In this document: piece by piece, positions 16,798-24,849 of the stretch
How the letters are laid out: the number at the start of each line of letters is the position of its first letter
Numbering within the stretch: the stretch's first letter is position 1
Assembly (NCBI GenBank): GCA_017450435.1
Contig: JAFSTO010000060.1
Coordinates: 24,914 to 88,913, forward strand
From: Paludibacteraceae bacterium
Lineage (GTDB): Bacteria > Bacteroidota > Bacteroidia > Bacteroidales > Paludibacteraceae
Length of the DNA stretch: 64,000 bases
Reading direction: 5' to 3'
The notes under the pieces: generated by a model
What the model was told of the DNA's origin: nothing
The model's database searches: none
What the model saw: the letters and a program-made list of their open reading frames with translations, nothing else
Made by a program: the position numbers and the translations under genes

Positions 16798-18761
16798 ATA
16801 GTGGACTGCCGGTATCGAAGAGTATAGCCCAGCGCAAGATGATTTGTCGGGCAATGCACGGTGAGATTTTCCGTGCATTGCCCGACAGTCTGTATATGGC
16901 AACATTACCGGAGGATGTAAAAGTGCTGCACAACGCCTTGCGTGAACTAACTACACAATCGTTTCCCGTTACTATTGATCTTCGTGATAACGGCACGGCT
17001 ATGCGTTTTCTAACTGCTTATTGTGCGCAATCAATGGGTAAAGAGGTTGTGCTGAGCGGGAGCAAAAGACTCTGTGAGAGACCTGTCGGACAGTTAGTTG
17101 ATGCGTTACTTTCGTTGGGTGCTGATATCGAATATCTTGGTAATGTGGGGTTTCCTCCACTCAAAATTAAAGGCGTAAAACTTGATTTAACCCGCTCAGT
17201 TCGTTTGGATAACCCGCTTTCTTCTCAGTACGTCAGCGCATTGCTGCTTATCGGGGCGCAGGTGGAAACGAATGACTCGTCACCGTATATTGCAATGACT
17301 TACAAAATCATAGAGCAAGAGTGTGACGGGAAAAAGCTGCAGAAGGATTATCAATATCAGACTTCTTCGGATATTGAATCGAACAGGAGTACTACGGCAC
17401 AATACCGACTTTTTCGGGATATAGAATCAGACTGGAGTGCTGCCGCTTTTTGGTTAGAGAGGAATGTTCTTGGTTTGCCGGTGCCGGACTATATACGGGA
17501 AGAATTGCAGCAGATGTATGCAAAGCCGTCGCTGCAAGGCGATAAGGCGGCACTTGATATATTTCGGCAGCTTAGTCGGTTACAAGGTGATGCAACTTTT
17601 GGTATAGATAGAGTTTTTCAGTGGAATTTTTCTTCATGCCCGGACCTCTATCCGGCTGTTGCGGTCGCTTGTTATAAACTCGGGATAAAAACTGAATTTA
17701 CCGGATTGGAACGACTTGTTTACAAGGAGAGTAACAGGCTTCAGGCTGTTGAGGAGAATTTTTGTCGTATAGAGAATGGAATAAAACCATTCTCCTATAA
17801 CGATCATCGTATTGCAATGGCTTTCCTGGCAGCAGGGTATGAGGTTTACAATCCTGAATGTGTCGCCAAGTCATATCCCGCTTTTCTCTCGCAGTTATAT
17901 GACGTGGTGCGGGTTATACCGACTCGTATGCCGCTGCATAAGGTGAGTGGAGATGGAGAAGTTTATCAAGACGGGGAGTCGTGGACGGTAGAAGGTGGTG
18001 TGCTCACTCTTCGTCAGAACGATGAAGGCAGAGGTAAGAAACACGCTCTATCTGCAGCAATGCGTAAGGTCAGCAGCCGATGGGTCTGGATGAGCGACGA
18101 TGATGTTACATTGCCGGTTGACTATAGTTCACTTTTAATGTCTCTTTCCGATAAGTATTCTTTCATTATCCTTCCCCTTCGAATGACGATGAGACATGGC
18201 ACTTTGTTTGAACTTTTGCAGGTTCTTGAATATGATGCCATACAGGGGCTAACGCTGTTCTCGGCACAGCATGGACATGCTGTGATGTGTGCCGGTGCTG
18301 CACTGCTTGTCAGGCGCGAGGTGTGGCTGTCCTGTGAGGAGGAATTGAACCATGACATTCCCAGTGGTGATGATATGTTTCTTCTTGAGGCCGTCAAACG
18401 TCGTGGACTGCCAATACGTGTGTTGACCAAACCGCTTACCTATGTCGCTCCGCAAACTACATTCACTGCGTTGATGCATCAACGTATGCGTTGGGCAGGT
18501 AAGGCCCCACGCTACACTGACCATGACATTCGTTTGTGCGGGGGGGTGGTTGTTGTAAGCAATATTATGGCGGTTATATGTCCTCTGTGGCTGATCGTTA
18601 AATGGGTGGCTGATACTATTCTTATTAAACGTTATCGTCAGGCGGTTGGAGCAAAACAAATAACAGCAAGACACTGGTTGGGTACCTTGCTGTTGACAAT
18701 AATCTATCCGTGGTATATGTTGGTTTGTCTTATCGGAGGACTATTCAAAAAGAAATGGTGA
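16794..18761 (+). CDS. EPSP synthase (3-phosphoshikimate 1-carboxyvinyltransferase) fused to a truncated family 2 glycosyltransferase
   Basis: 655 aa. Residues 1-~372 are a nearly complete EPSP synthase (chorismate pathway): S8-K9-S10...R14, DNGTAMR 65-71, ERPVG 95-99, SSQYV 143-147, D284 in SCPDLYP, KESNR 311-315, NDHR 336-339 and AKSYP 358-362, so all known catalytic positions are present; the N-terminus is a few residues short. Residues ~385-655 are the C-terminal part of a GT2 glycosyltransferase: GRGKKHALSAAM 412-423, DDD 435-437, SGDDMFLLEA 524-533, QRMRW 563-567 and C-terminal membrane segments ~584-605 and 629-650. The first GT-A half with the nucleotide-binding NEE and DDGS motifs is missing. 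The GTG start overlaps the preceding stop (GTGA). A 17-bp hairpin occupies codons 18-32. Whether the GT part works is doubtful. Confidence 0.87.
   Translation: MNSGLPVSKSIAQRKMICRAMHGEIFRALPDSLYMATLPEDVKVLHNALRELTTQSFPVTIDLRDNGTAMRFLTAYCAQSMGKEVVLSGSKRLCERPVGQLVDALLSLGADIEYLGNVGFPPLKIKGVKLDLTRSVRLDNPLSSQYVSALLLIGAQVETNDSSPYIAMTYKIIEQECDGKKLQKDYQYQTSSDIESNRSTTAQYRLFRDIESDWSAAAFWLERNVLGLPVPDYIREELQQMYAKPSLQGDKAALDIFRQLSRLQGDATFGIDRVFQWNFSSCPDLYPAVAVACYKLGIKTEFTGLERLVYKESNRLQAVEENFCRIENGIKPFSYNDHRIAMAFLAAGYEVYNPECVAKSYPAFLSQLYDVVRVIPTRMPLHKVSGDGEVYQDGESWTVEGGVLTLRQNDEGRGKKHALSAAMRKVSSRWVWMSDDDVTLPVDYSSLLMSLSDKYSFIILPLRMTMRHGTLFELLQVLEYDAIQGLTLFSAQHGHAVMCAGAALLVRREVWLSCEEELNHDIPSGDDMFLLEAVKRRGLPIRVLTKPLTYVAPQTTFTALMHQRMRWAGKAPRYTDHDIRLCGGVVVVSNIMAVICPLWLIVKWVADTILIKRYRQAVGAKQITARHWLGTLLLTIIYPWYMLVCLIGGLFKKKW
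16845..16887. other. Long hairpin inside the start of the EPSP synthase fusion gene
   Basis: Perfect 17-bp inverted repeat: arms 16845-16861 (TGTCGGGCAATGCACGG) and 16871-16887 (CCGTGCATTGCCCGACA), 9-nt loop. It lies 51 nt after the GTG start and encodes part of the N-terminal region, so it is coding as well as structured. It could slow or gate translation of the fusion; no T-run follows, so it is not a typical terminator. Confidence 0.8.
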
Positions 18762-18786
18762 ACAACTTTCCGTTTGTTCACCATTT
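18753..18786. terminator. Bidirectional terminator between the fusion gene and secG
   Basis: Perfect 13-bp arms AAATGGTGAACAA (18753-18765) and TTGTTCACCATTT (18774-18786) with an 8-nt loop. The stop codon of the plus-strand gene (18759-18761) lies in the left arm; secG ends on the other side. Confidence 0.7.
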
Positions 18787-18794
18787 GCATCAAT

Positions 18795-19130
18795 TTACTC
18801 AGCTTCTTCTTCACTGAAATCAGGTGTTGCTGTCGTTTGTTGCATCTCACCTGCCGACTCAGCAGCCTGCTCAATTACCTGACTGTCGTTTGGCGTACCG
18901 GCAGTCTCACTCTTGTGTGCTCCTACGGCAAACACTGAGAGAAGAACGATGATGGCAATCAGAGTCCATGTCGCCTTCTCAAGAAAGTCTGCTGTCTTTG
19001 GAGCACCAAGCACTTGGTTGCCGCTCGCAAAACCACTGGCAAGACCGCCACCTTTAGAGTTCTGTACCAACACAAGTAAGGTGACAAGAATAGCTGCCAA
19101 TACGATTAAGATTGTAAGAAATGTATACAT
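18795..19130 (-). CDS. secG: Preprotein translocase subunit SecG
   Basis: 111-aa inner-membrane protein of the SecYEG channel. Two transmembrane segments are visible (residues ~3-22 and ~55-73) separated by the conserved QNSKGGGLASGFASGNQVLG loop; the ~35-residue acidic C-terminal tail is typical of Bacteroidota SecG. It is monocistronic, with its own promoter (19182-19213) and a shared terminator. Confidence 0.95.
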   Translation of the reverse strand: MYTFLTILIVLAAILVTLLVLVQNSKGGGLASGFASGNQVLGAPKTADFLEKATWTLIAIIVLLSVFAVGAHKSETAGTPNDSQVIEQAAESAGEMQQTTATPDFSEEEAE

Positions 19131-19181
19131 GTTTTATAAGTTTTGATTTTTTATTTATAGTTGCTTTACGCAAAAAGCATG

Positions 19182-19213
19182 CAAAATTACACAAAAAAAC
19201 TGAAATTACCAAA
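19182..19213 (-). promoter_or_regulatory. Promoter for secG
   Basis: Minus strand TTTG (19210-19213), 20-nt spacer, TAATTTTG (19182-19189); leader of about 45 nt. It starts only 14 nt beyond the stop codon of the upstream lyase gene. Confidence 0.75.
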
Positions 19214-19226
19214 TAAAACGATAATT

Positions 19227-21602
19227 TTATTTAATTTGTTGTCCAAGCAGGGTGAATGTTTGTTCGCCTCGTTTGATTACTATTTGACCGTTATACAGTA
19301 TTTTTTCTGCTCTGCCGGCTCTGTTGTCACGTGTCATTGAGGTGGTGTCGGTACCGAGTCCCTGATGCTCCGGCATGGGCAGGCCAAGCAAATAGTAAAT
19401 GGCGTTCTCTACAAGTCTTTTGCCATTGGTGGTGAGGTTGGCAGTGGAGTATTCTGATATACCAATCATCAGTAGTGGTGCCGTCAGAGTGGTGCCGTTA
19501 AGCGTTGAACCTATACCCATCTCTGCTATTGAACTGTAGCTGTCTTGTGACACAGGTGAGGCAAGAGTGGTAATACCTGTTGACTCTGTCCACTGCGAGA
19601 TGGCGGTAACGGCGTTGGTCTGGCAGGAGCTGAATAGCGACAAGGTGCTTCCGTCTATTGTGAGGTTGCTGAAGATAAGATGCGACGGTGCGCTTACTGT
19701 TACTCCGAGGTCTTGTGTATTAACCGCTGTTCCCCAGTTCCAAACGCTATTCTTAAAAATAAAAGGTTTGAGGCACAACATCGGTTTGTCGTAACCTTTC
19801 AGGCCGCTATAGGCTGCTGCGGAGGAGTTGGGCTTCGGCCCGAGTACGATGACATCGTAATTGCTGTAGTCGTTATCGGCGATAGCCGCATCCAATGTGG
19901 TGACGTTGATAGAGTCAGAGGTGTTGAGCCATTCAAGTAATGCTTTGTCTTCTCCGGCGCCAGGAGTAGTGACGTATGCTACGCGCCTCAGTCCGGCGGC
20001 TTTTACGTGAAGGACGGCGTCAAGCAAGGCGCTTTCGTTATCGTCGCTTACTGTGGTGATGGTGATAGTATATACACCCGCGGTCGTCGGTGTGCCGGAC
20101 AAGGTCAGCGTCTTGCCGTTATTGCTTATCTTGTGGGTTATGCCTTCCGGCTTGGCTGAGCAAGTGAGACGGGTGGCACTGCCGCCCCATTTGAAGACAA
20201 TTGGCTCAATAGAGTCACCTGCCATTACCCATTGTTCGCTGTTCGCTGACGTGCAGGTCACGCTCGGGTGTTGCACTCCGTCTGTCTCGTAGCAACCAAG
20301 GTCGGGAGCGTTGCCGGTGTAGGTGTACCCTAAGTCAACGCCGGCATCAATAAGCTCTGAACCGCTGACAAGGTGCAATAATGTAATCTCGGGTAAAGAA
20401 CCGTCTGACTGACGAGCACCAAGAATTTGTGTGGTGTCAAGACTCAGGAAGTCGGCTGCGGTACAACTGATGCCGGTGGTGTTCCATGAGTTGTGGTCGT
20501 TGGCTCCTACGGTCTTTGACTGATAGGCATCAGCGTTTTTGCTGCTCAAGCTGATGTTGTTCCTAAGGTAGTTGGTGCCGTAGGCGGTGGTGAAACCGTA
20601 GTTATATTTGTTGGCGTAACCGGTGTTGTTGTACACCCACATGGTGCCGCCGTTGTTGTTTTGGTCAAAGCCGCGCTCATAGTTGCCGACGGCAAGGCTA
20701 TGGTGTATCTCTATTTTGTGGTCAGTATAGCCGCCGCCCATCTTAAAGCCGTTGCCGTTGCCTTGGTTGGGATATTGCTTCAAGGTGATGGTAATAGTGT
20801 TGCCGTAGCGGTCGGTCATCTGTGTGCCCACCTTTGAGTCAAACCATGCTTTATCTGTCTGATAGCGTCCGTGCTGACTCATGTCATAATATGGTGCACC
20901 GTTCATGTAGCAGATGCAGTCCTCTATGATGGTGTTGCTGTTGGATACGCGCTGGAAGAAATCCCAACCGTCATCGGAGTTGTTCCATGCGCGGCAACCT
21001 ATATAGTGGTTTCCGTCACCCGTGAACTGCTTGTCTGCAAAGCCGTCCGCGTTACCGCCGAAATTGGCAGTGTTGCCCGACATCGTTTGATAGTCAAAGT
21101 TGTCGTGGCTATCAACGTTTTTGATTATATTGTTGCCACCATTCTTCATCTGGCAGCCGGTGTCTGCCGAACCATAGATGTCAAGGTTCTCGAAGAAGTT
21201 ATATGAGCCTTCGTTATGGAGGTTGTTCTTTCCGGAATAGCGTAGGGTAAGGTTTTTGATGTGAAGATAAGTGGTGGTACTCTTAACCTGCAAACCTCTC
21301 GTTCCGTATGGGGTGGTACGGAAGTCAAGAATAGCCGTCTCACCCGGATAGCCGCTAATCACTATACGTTTCTGTGCAGTACCATTAAGGTTCTGCACTG
21401 CGGTGTTGCCAAGGTCGTACTGACCGCCGAGCAGGTACAACGTGTCGCCGGCATTCTTCAGCTTCTTCAAGCCATTAGTGAACGAGCACGGGCTGCTGTA
21501 ACTGTTGCCATCACCGCTACCTGTAGGGGAGGCGTAGTAGGTGCCGGCATATATGCAACAACTTGCAAGAGTTATAACAAGTAAGGAAAGAATTTTTTTC
21601 AT
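19227..21602 (-). CDS. Secreted right-handed beta-helix protein, PL9-like pectate lyase, with Ig-like domain and C-terminal sorting-like motif
   Basis: 791 aa. Signal peptide MKKILSLLVITLASCCIYAG; a start of YYASPTGSGDGNSYSSPCSF followed by a beta-helix (to ~residue 430) with NADGFADKQFTGDGNHY and CRAWNNSDDGWDFF, the blocks that carry the calcium ligands and catalytic lysine in family PL9 pectate lyases. A putative Ig-like domain follows (~455-540, ending SGTPTTAGVYTITITTVSDD), then a domain of unknown role (~545-745). The last ~25 residues (AEKILYNGQIVIKRG...TLLGQQIK) match the ends of the two surface proteins at 55-61 kb and may be an export signal. The likely role is extracellular cleavage of (oligo)galacturonan, consistent with uxaC in the window. 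Substrate is inferred from the family. Confidence 0.8.
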   Translation of the reverse strand: MKKILSLLVITLASCCIYAGTYYASPTGSGDGNSYSSPCSFTNGLKKLKNAGDTLYLLGGQYDLGNTAVQNLNGTAQKRIVISGYPGETAILDFRTTPYGTRGLQVKSTTTYLHIKNLTLRYSGKNNLHNEGSYNFFENLDIYGSADTGCQMKNGGNNIIKNVDSHDNFDYQTMSGNTANFGGNADGFADKQFTGDGNHYIGCRAWNNSDDGWDFFQRVSNSNTIIEDCICYMNGAPYYDMSQHGRYQTDKAWFDSKVGTQMTDRYGNTITITLKQYPNQGNGNGFKMGGGYTDHKIEIHHSLAVGNYERGFDQNNNGGTMWVYNNTGYANKYNYGFTTAYGTNYLRNNISLSSKNADAYQSKTVGANDHNSWNTTGISCTAADFLSLDTTQILGARQSDGSLPEITLLHLVSGSELIDAGVDLGYTYTGNAPDLGCYETDGVQHPSVTCTSANSEQWVMAGDSIEPIVFKWGGSATRLTCSAKPEGITHKISNNGKTLTLSGTPTTAGVYTITITTVSDDNESALLDAVLHVKAAGLRRVAYVTTPGAGEDKALLEWLNTSDSINVTTLDAAIADNDYSNYDVIVLGPKPNSSAAAYSGLKGYDKPMLCLKPFIFKNSVWNWGTAVNTQDLGVTVSAPSHLIFSNLTIDGSTLSLFSSCQTNAVTAISQWTESTGITTLASPVSQDSYSSIAEMGIGSTLNGTTLTAPLLMIGISEYSTANLTTNGKRLVENAIYYLLGLPMPEHQGLGTDTTSMTRDNRAGRAEKILYNGQIVIKRGEQTFTLLGQQIK

Positions 21603-21789
21603 TGTGTGTATTGTCTTATATGTTTAATGCTGATTTGATAAGTGCGTTTTTAAAATTAGTCTATGTGGTTGTTGGTATTGTATAACCACAAAAAACACCT
21701 ATCCACGGTTTCTATGTACGTTGCTCTTTGAATAAAGAACTGTATCTTTCCGTGGTTTGGTTTATCATAGAGCCGGGTGCACTATGGGG

Positions 21790-21869
21790 CTAAACGTGTA
21801 GAGATGTTTGTTATGGCTGCATGTTTACATGGCGATAACCGTCTCTCTATGCAGTAACCTGCCGTTTAG
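21790..21869. repeat. Diverged dispersed palindrome copy
   Basis: Outer arms CTAAACG (21790-21796) and CGTTTAG (21863-21869) enclose GTGTAGAGATG ... ATAACCGTCTCTCT, the AGAGAC/GTCTCT core seen elsewhere in the window. It spans the 3' end of the small minus-strand gene and the intergenic region behind it. Confidence 0.45.
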
Positions 21870-22111
21870 TAACTCAGTGTCATGCCCTCTTGCCAATCGG
21901 GTAACAGATACCCGTGACGGTCAATGCAGTGGTCGTGAATCCAAGTCTTACGTTCGTTATCAAGGCTATTCCACCACTCAGTACAAGCAGGGTAGGTGAC
22001 TGGAGTTACCGGAGTTCCTGCCGGCAGATTCTTGCTTTTGGCTTTAGTGGCAATACGCTCTTTTTGGGCAATAGGCAATGCTGCCCACCATTCATCATGT
22101 GCTGTAAACAT
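21866..22111 (-). CDS. Small hypothetical protein with duplicated EWW motif
   Basis: 81 aa, no signal peptide or membrane segment. Two similar halves are visible: HDEWWAALPIAQKERIATKA (residues 5-24) and CTEWWNSLDNERKTWIHDHC (43-62), each E-W-W-x2-L-x4-K/R-x2-I, joined by a Pro/Thr-rich linker (LPAGTPVTPVTYP). I do not recognise the family. Support as a real gene: a consensus promoter (22159-22190) at the right distance, compact codon use, and the internal duplication. The upstream neighbour is ribF, whose 3' end is 104 bp away. Confidence 0.68.
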   Translation of the reverse strand: MFTAHDEWWAALPIAQKERIATKAKSKNLPAGTPVTPVTYPACTEWWNSLDNERKTWIHDHCIDRHGYLLPDWQEGMTLSY

Positions 22112-22158
22112 GGTTCGGTAAGTTTTAGAGGTTATTTAGTTGAGTTGATTTACAATTG

Positions 22159-22190
22159 CAAAGATACAACAATTTATTGATATATGCAAG
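22159..22190 (-). promoter_or_regulatory. Promoter for the small EWW protein
   Basis: Minus strand CTTG (22187-22190), 20-nt spacer, TATCTTTG (22159-22166); about 45 nt before the ATG at 22111. Confidence 0.7.
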
Positions 22191-22215
22191 ATTTAAATTT
22201 AATTATTGTTGTGTT

Positions 22216-23103
22216 TTATAAATGTTTTATGTCCGTAAGGTTTTTGATATCGGCTTTTATTTGCTGTTTCAGTTCTTCTGTATTGCTGAAATGCTGTTCT
22301 GCTCTGATAAAGCGTTTTATCTCAACAGTTACTGTATCTCCGTACAAGTCACTATTGAAGTCAGGAATATGTACCTCTACTGTTGTACCGGTTCCGCCAA
22401 CGGTCGGGTTATTGCCGATATTCAATATTGCGTTGAATGACGATTTGTGGCAACTGATAGTGCAGGCATAAACGCCGGCTGCCGGTAGCAGTTTCTCTTG
22501 GGGTACGGCAATATTGGCTGTAGGAAATCCTAATGTTCGTCCTATACCTTTGCCGTGTACCACCTCTCCCTTCAGCGTATATGAGTAGCCGAGCATTGTG
22601 TTGGCTGATGTTATATCACTTTGCAACAATGCCTTGCGAATAGCAGAAGAGGACGGCTGACGACCGCCTATTGTCGGTTCAGCACATAACGCCGGCAGTT
22701 TCATTATTTCTACCCCTTCTGCTGCTGCGAGTCGTGCGTAGTCCTCAAATGAACGCAGACGGTCGGAGCCGAAGTGATGGTCGTAACCCATTAGCAGACA
22801 ACGAACATCGCATTGGTTGTGAAGGATGTGAATAAACTCAGCGGCAGTGAGGTCTTTAATGACGGGGAAGTTAAATGCGAAAATCTCATCGATGCCTTGC
22901 TCGCGTAGCAACTTGATACGCTCATCTGTTGTGGTGAGTAGCGGGACTTGTTTGTTAGTCAGCACAGCTTGTGGGTGCTGAGTGAAGGTAATAACGGCAG
23001 ATTGCATTCCGCGCTGTGACGCAACTTCAAGCATTGAGCGAAGAACGAAACGGTGTCCTACATGTACACCGTCGAAAAATCCTATTGTGGCTGTATATGA
23101 CAC
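22216..23103 (-). CDS. ribF: Bifunctional riboflavin kinase / FAD synthetase
   Basis: 295-aa enzyme making FMN and then FAD from riboflavin. The N-terminal nucleotidyl-transferase domain shows GFFDGVHVGHRFVL (residues 7-20) and GGRQPSSSAIRKALL; the C-terminal kinase domain shows GKGIGRTLGFPTANI (near 183) and NIGNNPTVGGTG. The start is close to the first beta strand, so the N-terminus is shorter than in many RibF proteins. It lies 2 bp after the membrane acyltransferase gene in a minus-strand run. Confidence 0.95.
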   Translation of the reverse strand: MSYTATIGFFDGVHVGHRFVLRSMLEVASQRGMQSAVITFTQHPQAVLTNKQVPLLTTTDERIKLLREQGIDEIFAFNFPVIKDLTAAEFIHILHNQCDVRCLLMGYDHHFGSDRLRSFEDYARLAAAEGVEIMKLPALCAEPTIGGRQPSSSAIRKALLQSDITSANTMLGYSYTLKGEVVHGKGIGRTLGFPTANIAVPQEKLLPAAGVYACTISCHKSSFNAILNIGNNPTVGGTGTTVEVHIPDFNSDLYGDTVTVEIKRFIRAEQHFSNTEELKQQIKADIKNLTDIKHL

Positions 23104-23105
23104 GA

Positions 23106-24323
23106 TTAAATTTTAATGTATATTTTCTTTTTGTATAAGGGGTAAGCAATCAGCCACATCACGGCAACGAGCGACAATGCAGACGCAAGCGATCCGCCTG
23201 TCTCGCCAAGCAGTGGCTTCATACAAACATTATAGTAGAACGACCAGAGGTTATAAGCTACGTTGTTATATGTAAAGCGTATAGCTCCGCTTATATATAC
23301 AAACAACGCTGAGAGGCAGTATATGAACAGCGGATTGGCACCGAACGACTCGAAAAAACGTATGATTTTTTTCGATATGCGTTGCCCTTTGCTTGCCGAC
23401 TGACCGATACCTTTGATATCTATAAGCCATATCAGCAAAGCAAGCAGTAGCGATGCTAAACCGCAAGTGACAAGAACATACGATGCTGACCACATCGATT
23501 TGTTGATGGGAAAGGCGTAGTCAATGAGAAACCCTGTAAGGAGTATAATAGTTCCAAAGATAAACAACCGACTCATAGCCGACTGCCTGCTTGATGCAAC
23601 CTCACTGTGCGTTGTTATCAGTTTTCCGGCAAAGGCTCCGAGCAGAACGTGCGATAAGCATGGGATAGTGGACAAAACGCCTTCAGGGTCAAGCGGGATG
23701 CGTTCACCGATGCTGTTTGTGAGATGATAGATGTGACTGTCGCCAAGTACTGCAAGGTCAACACGGGCGAGGATATTGTCCATCGTTAATTCAAACGAGC
23801 CTGTAACGCCTATGATGATACAGTATATTGTCAGTAGTACGGTTGCTACCAATGGGGCTCTTCGGGGTTTGAAGGTAAGCAGTAGTAAGCCGCCGAAGAA
23901 TGACACGAGTCCAAGCCGCGGCAGAACACCCATGATACGCATGTTAGGAAGCCAACCACGCATGTATTCGGCGAAATCATCGACATAGATACCACGAAGC
24001 AGACGACTGATGAAACTGAGAGAGTAGGCAACAAGCAGAATCATCACAAGACGAAAGCACAGTTTGCCGAATGTCTGCCATGTGAGACGGTGGTCGTACT
24101 TGCAGTAACTCATATACATAGCAACGCCCATCACAAACATGAAAAACGGGAAAACGAGGTCAGTAGGTGTACAACCGTTCCACGCAGCATGACGTAGCGG
24201 GGCATAGATATGTGCCCACGAACCGGGGTTGTTAACCGTTATCATTCCTGCTATGGTGATGCCACGTAGCACATCTAAGGCTAACAATCGCTTGCTGCTG
24301 AGCTGTTTTTTTTGACTGTCCAT
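23106..24323 (-). CDS. DUF5009 / HGSNAT-like membrane acyltransferase
   Basis: 405-aa multi-pass inner-membrane protein (about ten hydrophobic segments). The N-terminal block RLLALDVLRGITIAGMITVN followed by W...HA.W.G.TPTDLVFPFFMF is the signature of the heparan-alpha-glucosaminide N-acetyltransferase-like family; Bacteroidota members are thought to acetylate or otherwise modify sugars across the membrane. ATG 24323 is preceded by GGGAGGA at good spacing; an in-frame ATG at 24362 would overlap rimM by 11 bp. It sits between rimM and ribF. Confidence 0.85.
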   Translation of the reverse strand: MDSQKKQLSSKRLLALDVLRGITIAGMITVNNPGSWAHIYAPLRHAAWNGCTPTDLVFPFFMFVMGVAMYMSYCKYDHRLTWQTFGKLCFRLVMILLVAYSLSFISRLLRGIYVDDFAEYMRGWLPNMRIMGVLPRLGLVSFFGGLLLLTFKPRRAPLVATVLLTIYCIIIGVTGSFELTMDNILARVDLAVLGDSHIYHLTNSIGERIPLDPEGVLSTIPCLSHVLLGAFAGKLITTHSEVASSRQSAMSRLFIFGTIILLTGFLIDYAFPINKSMWSASYVLVTCGLASLLLALLIWLIDIKGIGQSASKGQRISKKIIRFFESFGANPLFIYCLSALFVYISGAIRFTYNNVAYNLWSFYYNVCMKPLLGETGGSLASALSLVAVMWLIAYPLYKKKIYIKI

Positions 24324-24351
24324 ATAATATCCTCCCTCATGTTTTACTCTA

Positions 24352-24849
24352 TCATTTTTCAACCAACCCCTCCGGCAAGTGACAAACGATACGTCTATGT
24401 ATGTGGTCGATGTCGGTTATCAGGTCTTCATGTGCGGGAATAAGTGTGCCGTCTCGCAGAACAAAGAGGGCGTTGACCGTGGAGTCGTCGAGGTAATCAA
24501 TTGTGCCGACAAGCTGCTCACTGTTGTATAACTCGTAGCCGCTGATATCCGCTATATCTTCATCATCGTTATCGCCTGACTCACTCCTTAAAATATATGC
24601 TTGTCTGCCGCTTAGGTGTGACGCTGACTGCTCGCTGTCAATTCCTAAGAGGCTCACTATATACTCGGTATTGTTGCGCTGCCGGATACGGAGCAGACGA
24701 AAAGGAACAAACAAGTTGTCTATAAGCAGTACGAGAAATGTTGGTGCAAACTCATCGTAATCATGGCGGGTAAGTAGTAGCAGTTCGCCGCCGGTACCGT
24801 GGGTGCGACCCAATGCACCGATCTGTGTTAGTTGGTCGTATGTAATCAT
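24352..24849 (-). CDS. rimM: Ribosome maturation factor RimM
   Basis: 165 aa. The N-terminal domain has TQIGALGRTHGTGGELLL (residues ~7-24) and the C-terminal PRC-barrel shows ISGYELYN...GTIDYLDDSTVNALFVLRD and PAHEDLI. RimM binds S19 and helps mature the 16S 3' domain. The open frame runs 16 codons further upstream, but ATG 24849 overlaps the TGA of the helicase gene (ATGA) and gives the family N-terminus. rpsP and trmD are not adjacent. Confidence 0.92.
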   Translation of the reverse strand: MITYDQLTQIGALGRTHGTGGELLLLTRHDYDEFAPTFLVLLIDNLFVPFRLLRIRQRNNTEYIVSLLGIDSEQSASHLSGRQAYILRSESGDNDDEDIADISGYELYNSEQLVGTIDYLDDSTVNALFVLRDGTLIPAHEDLITDIDHIHRRIVCHLPEGLVEK

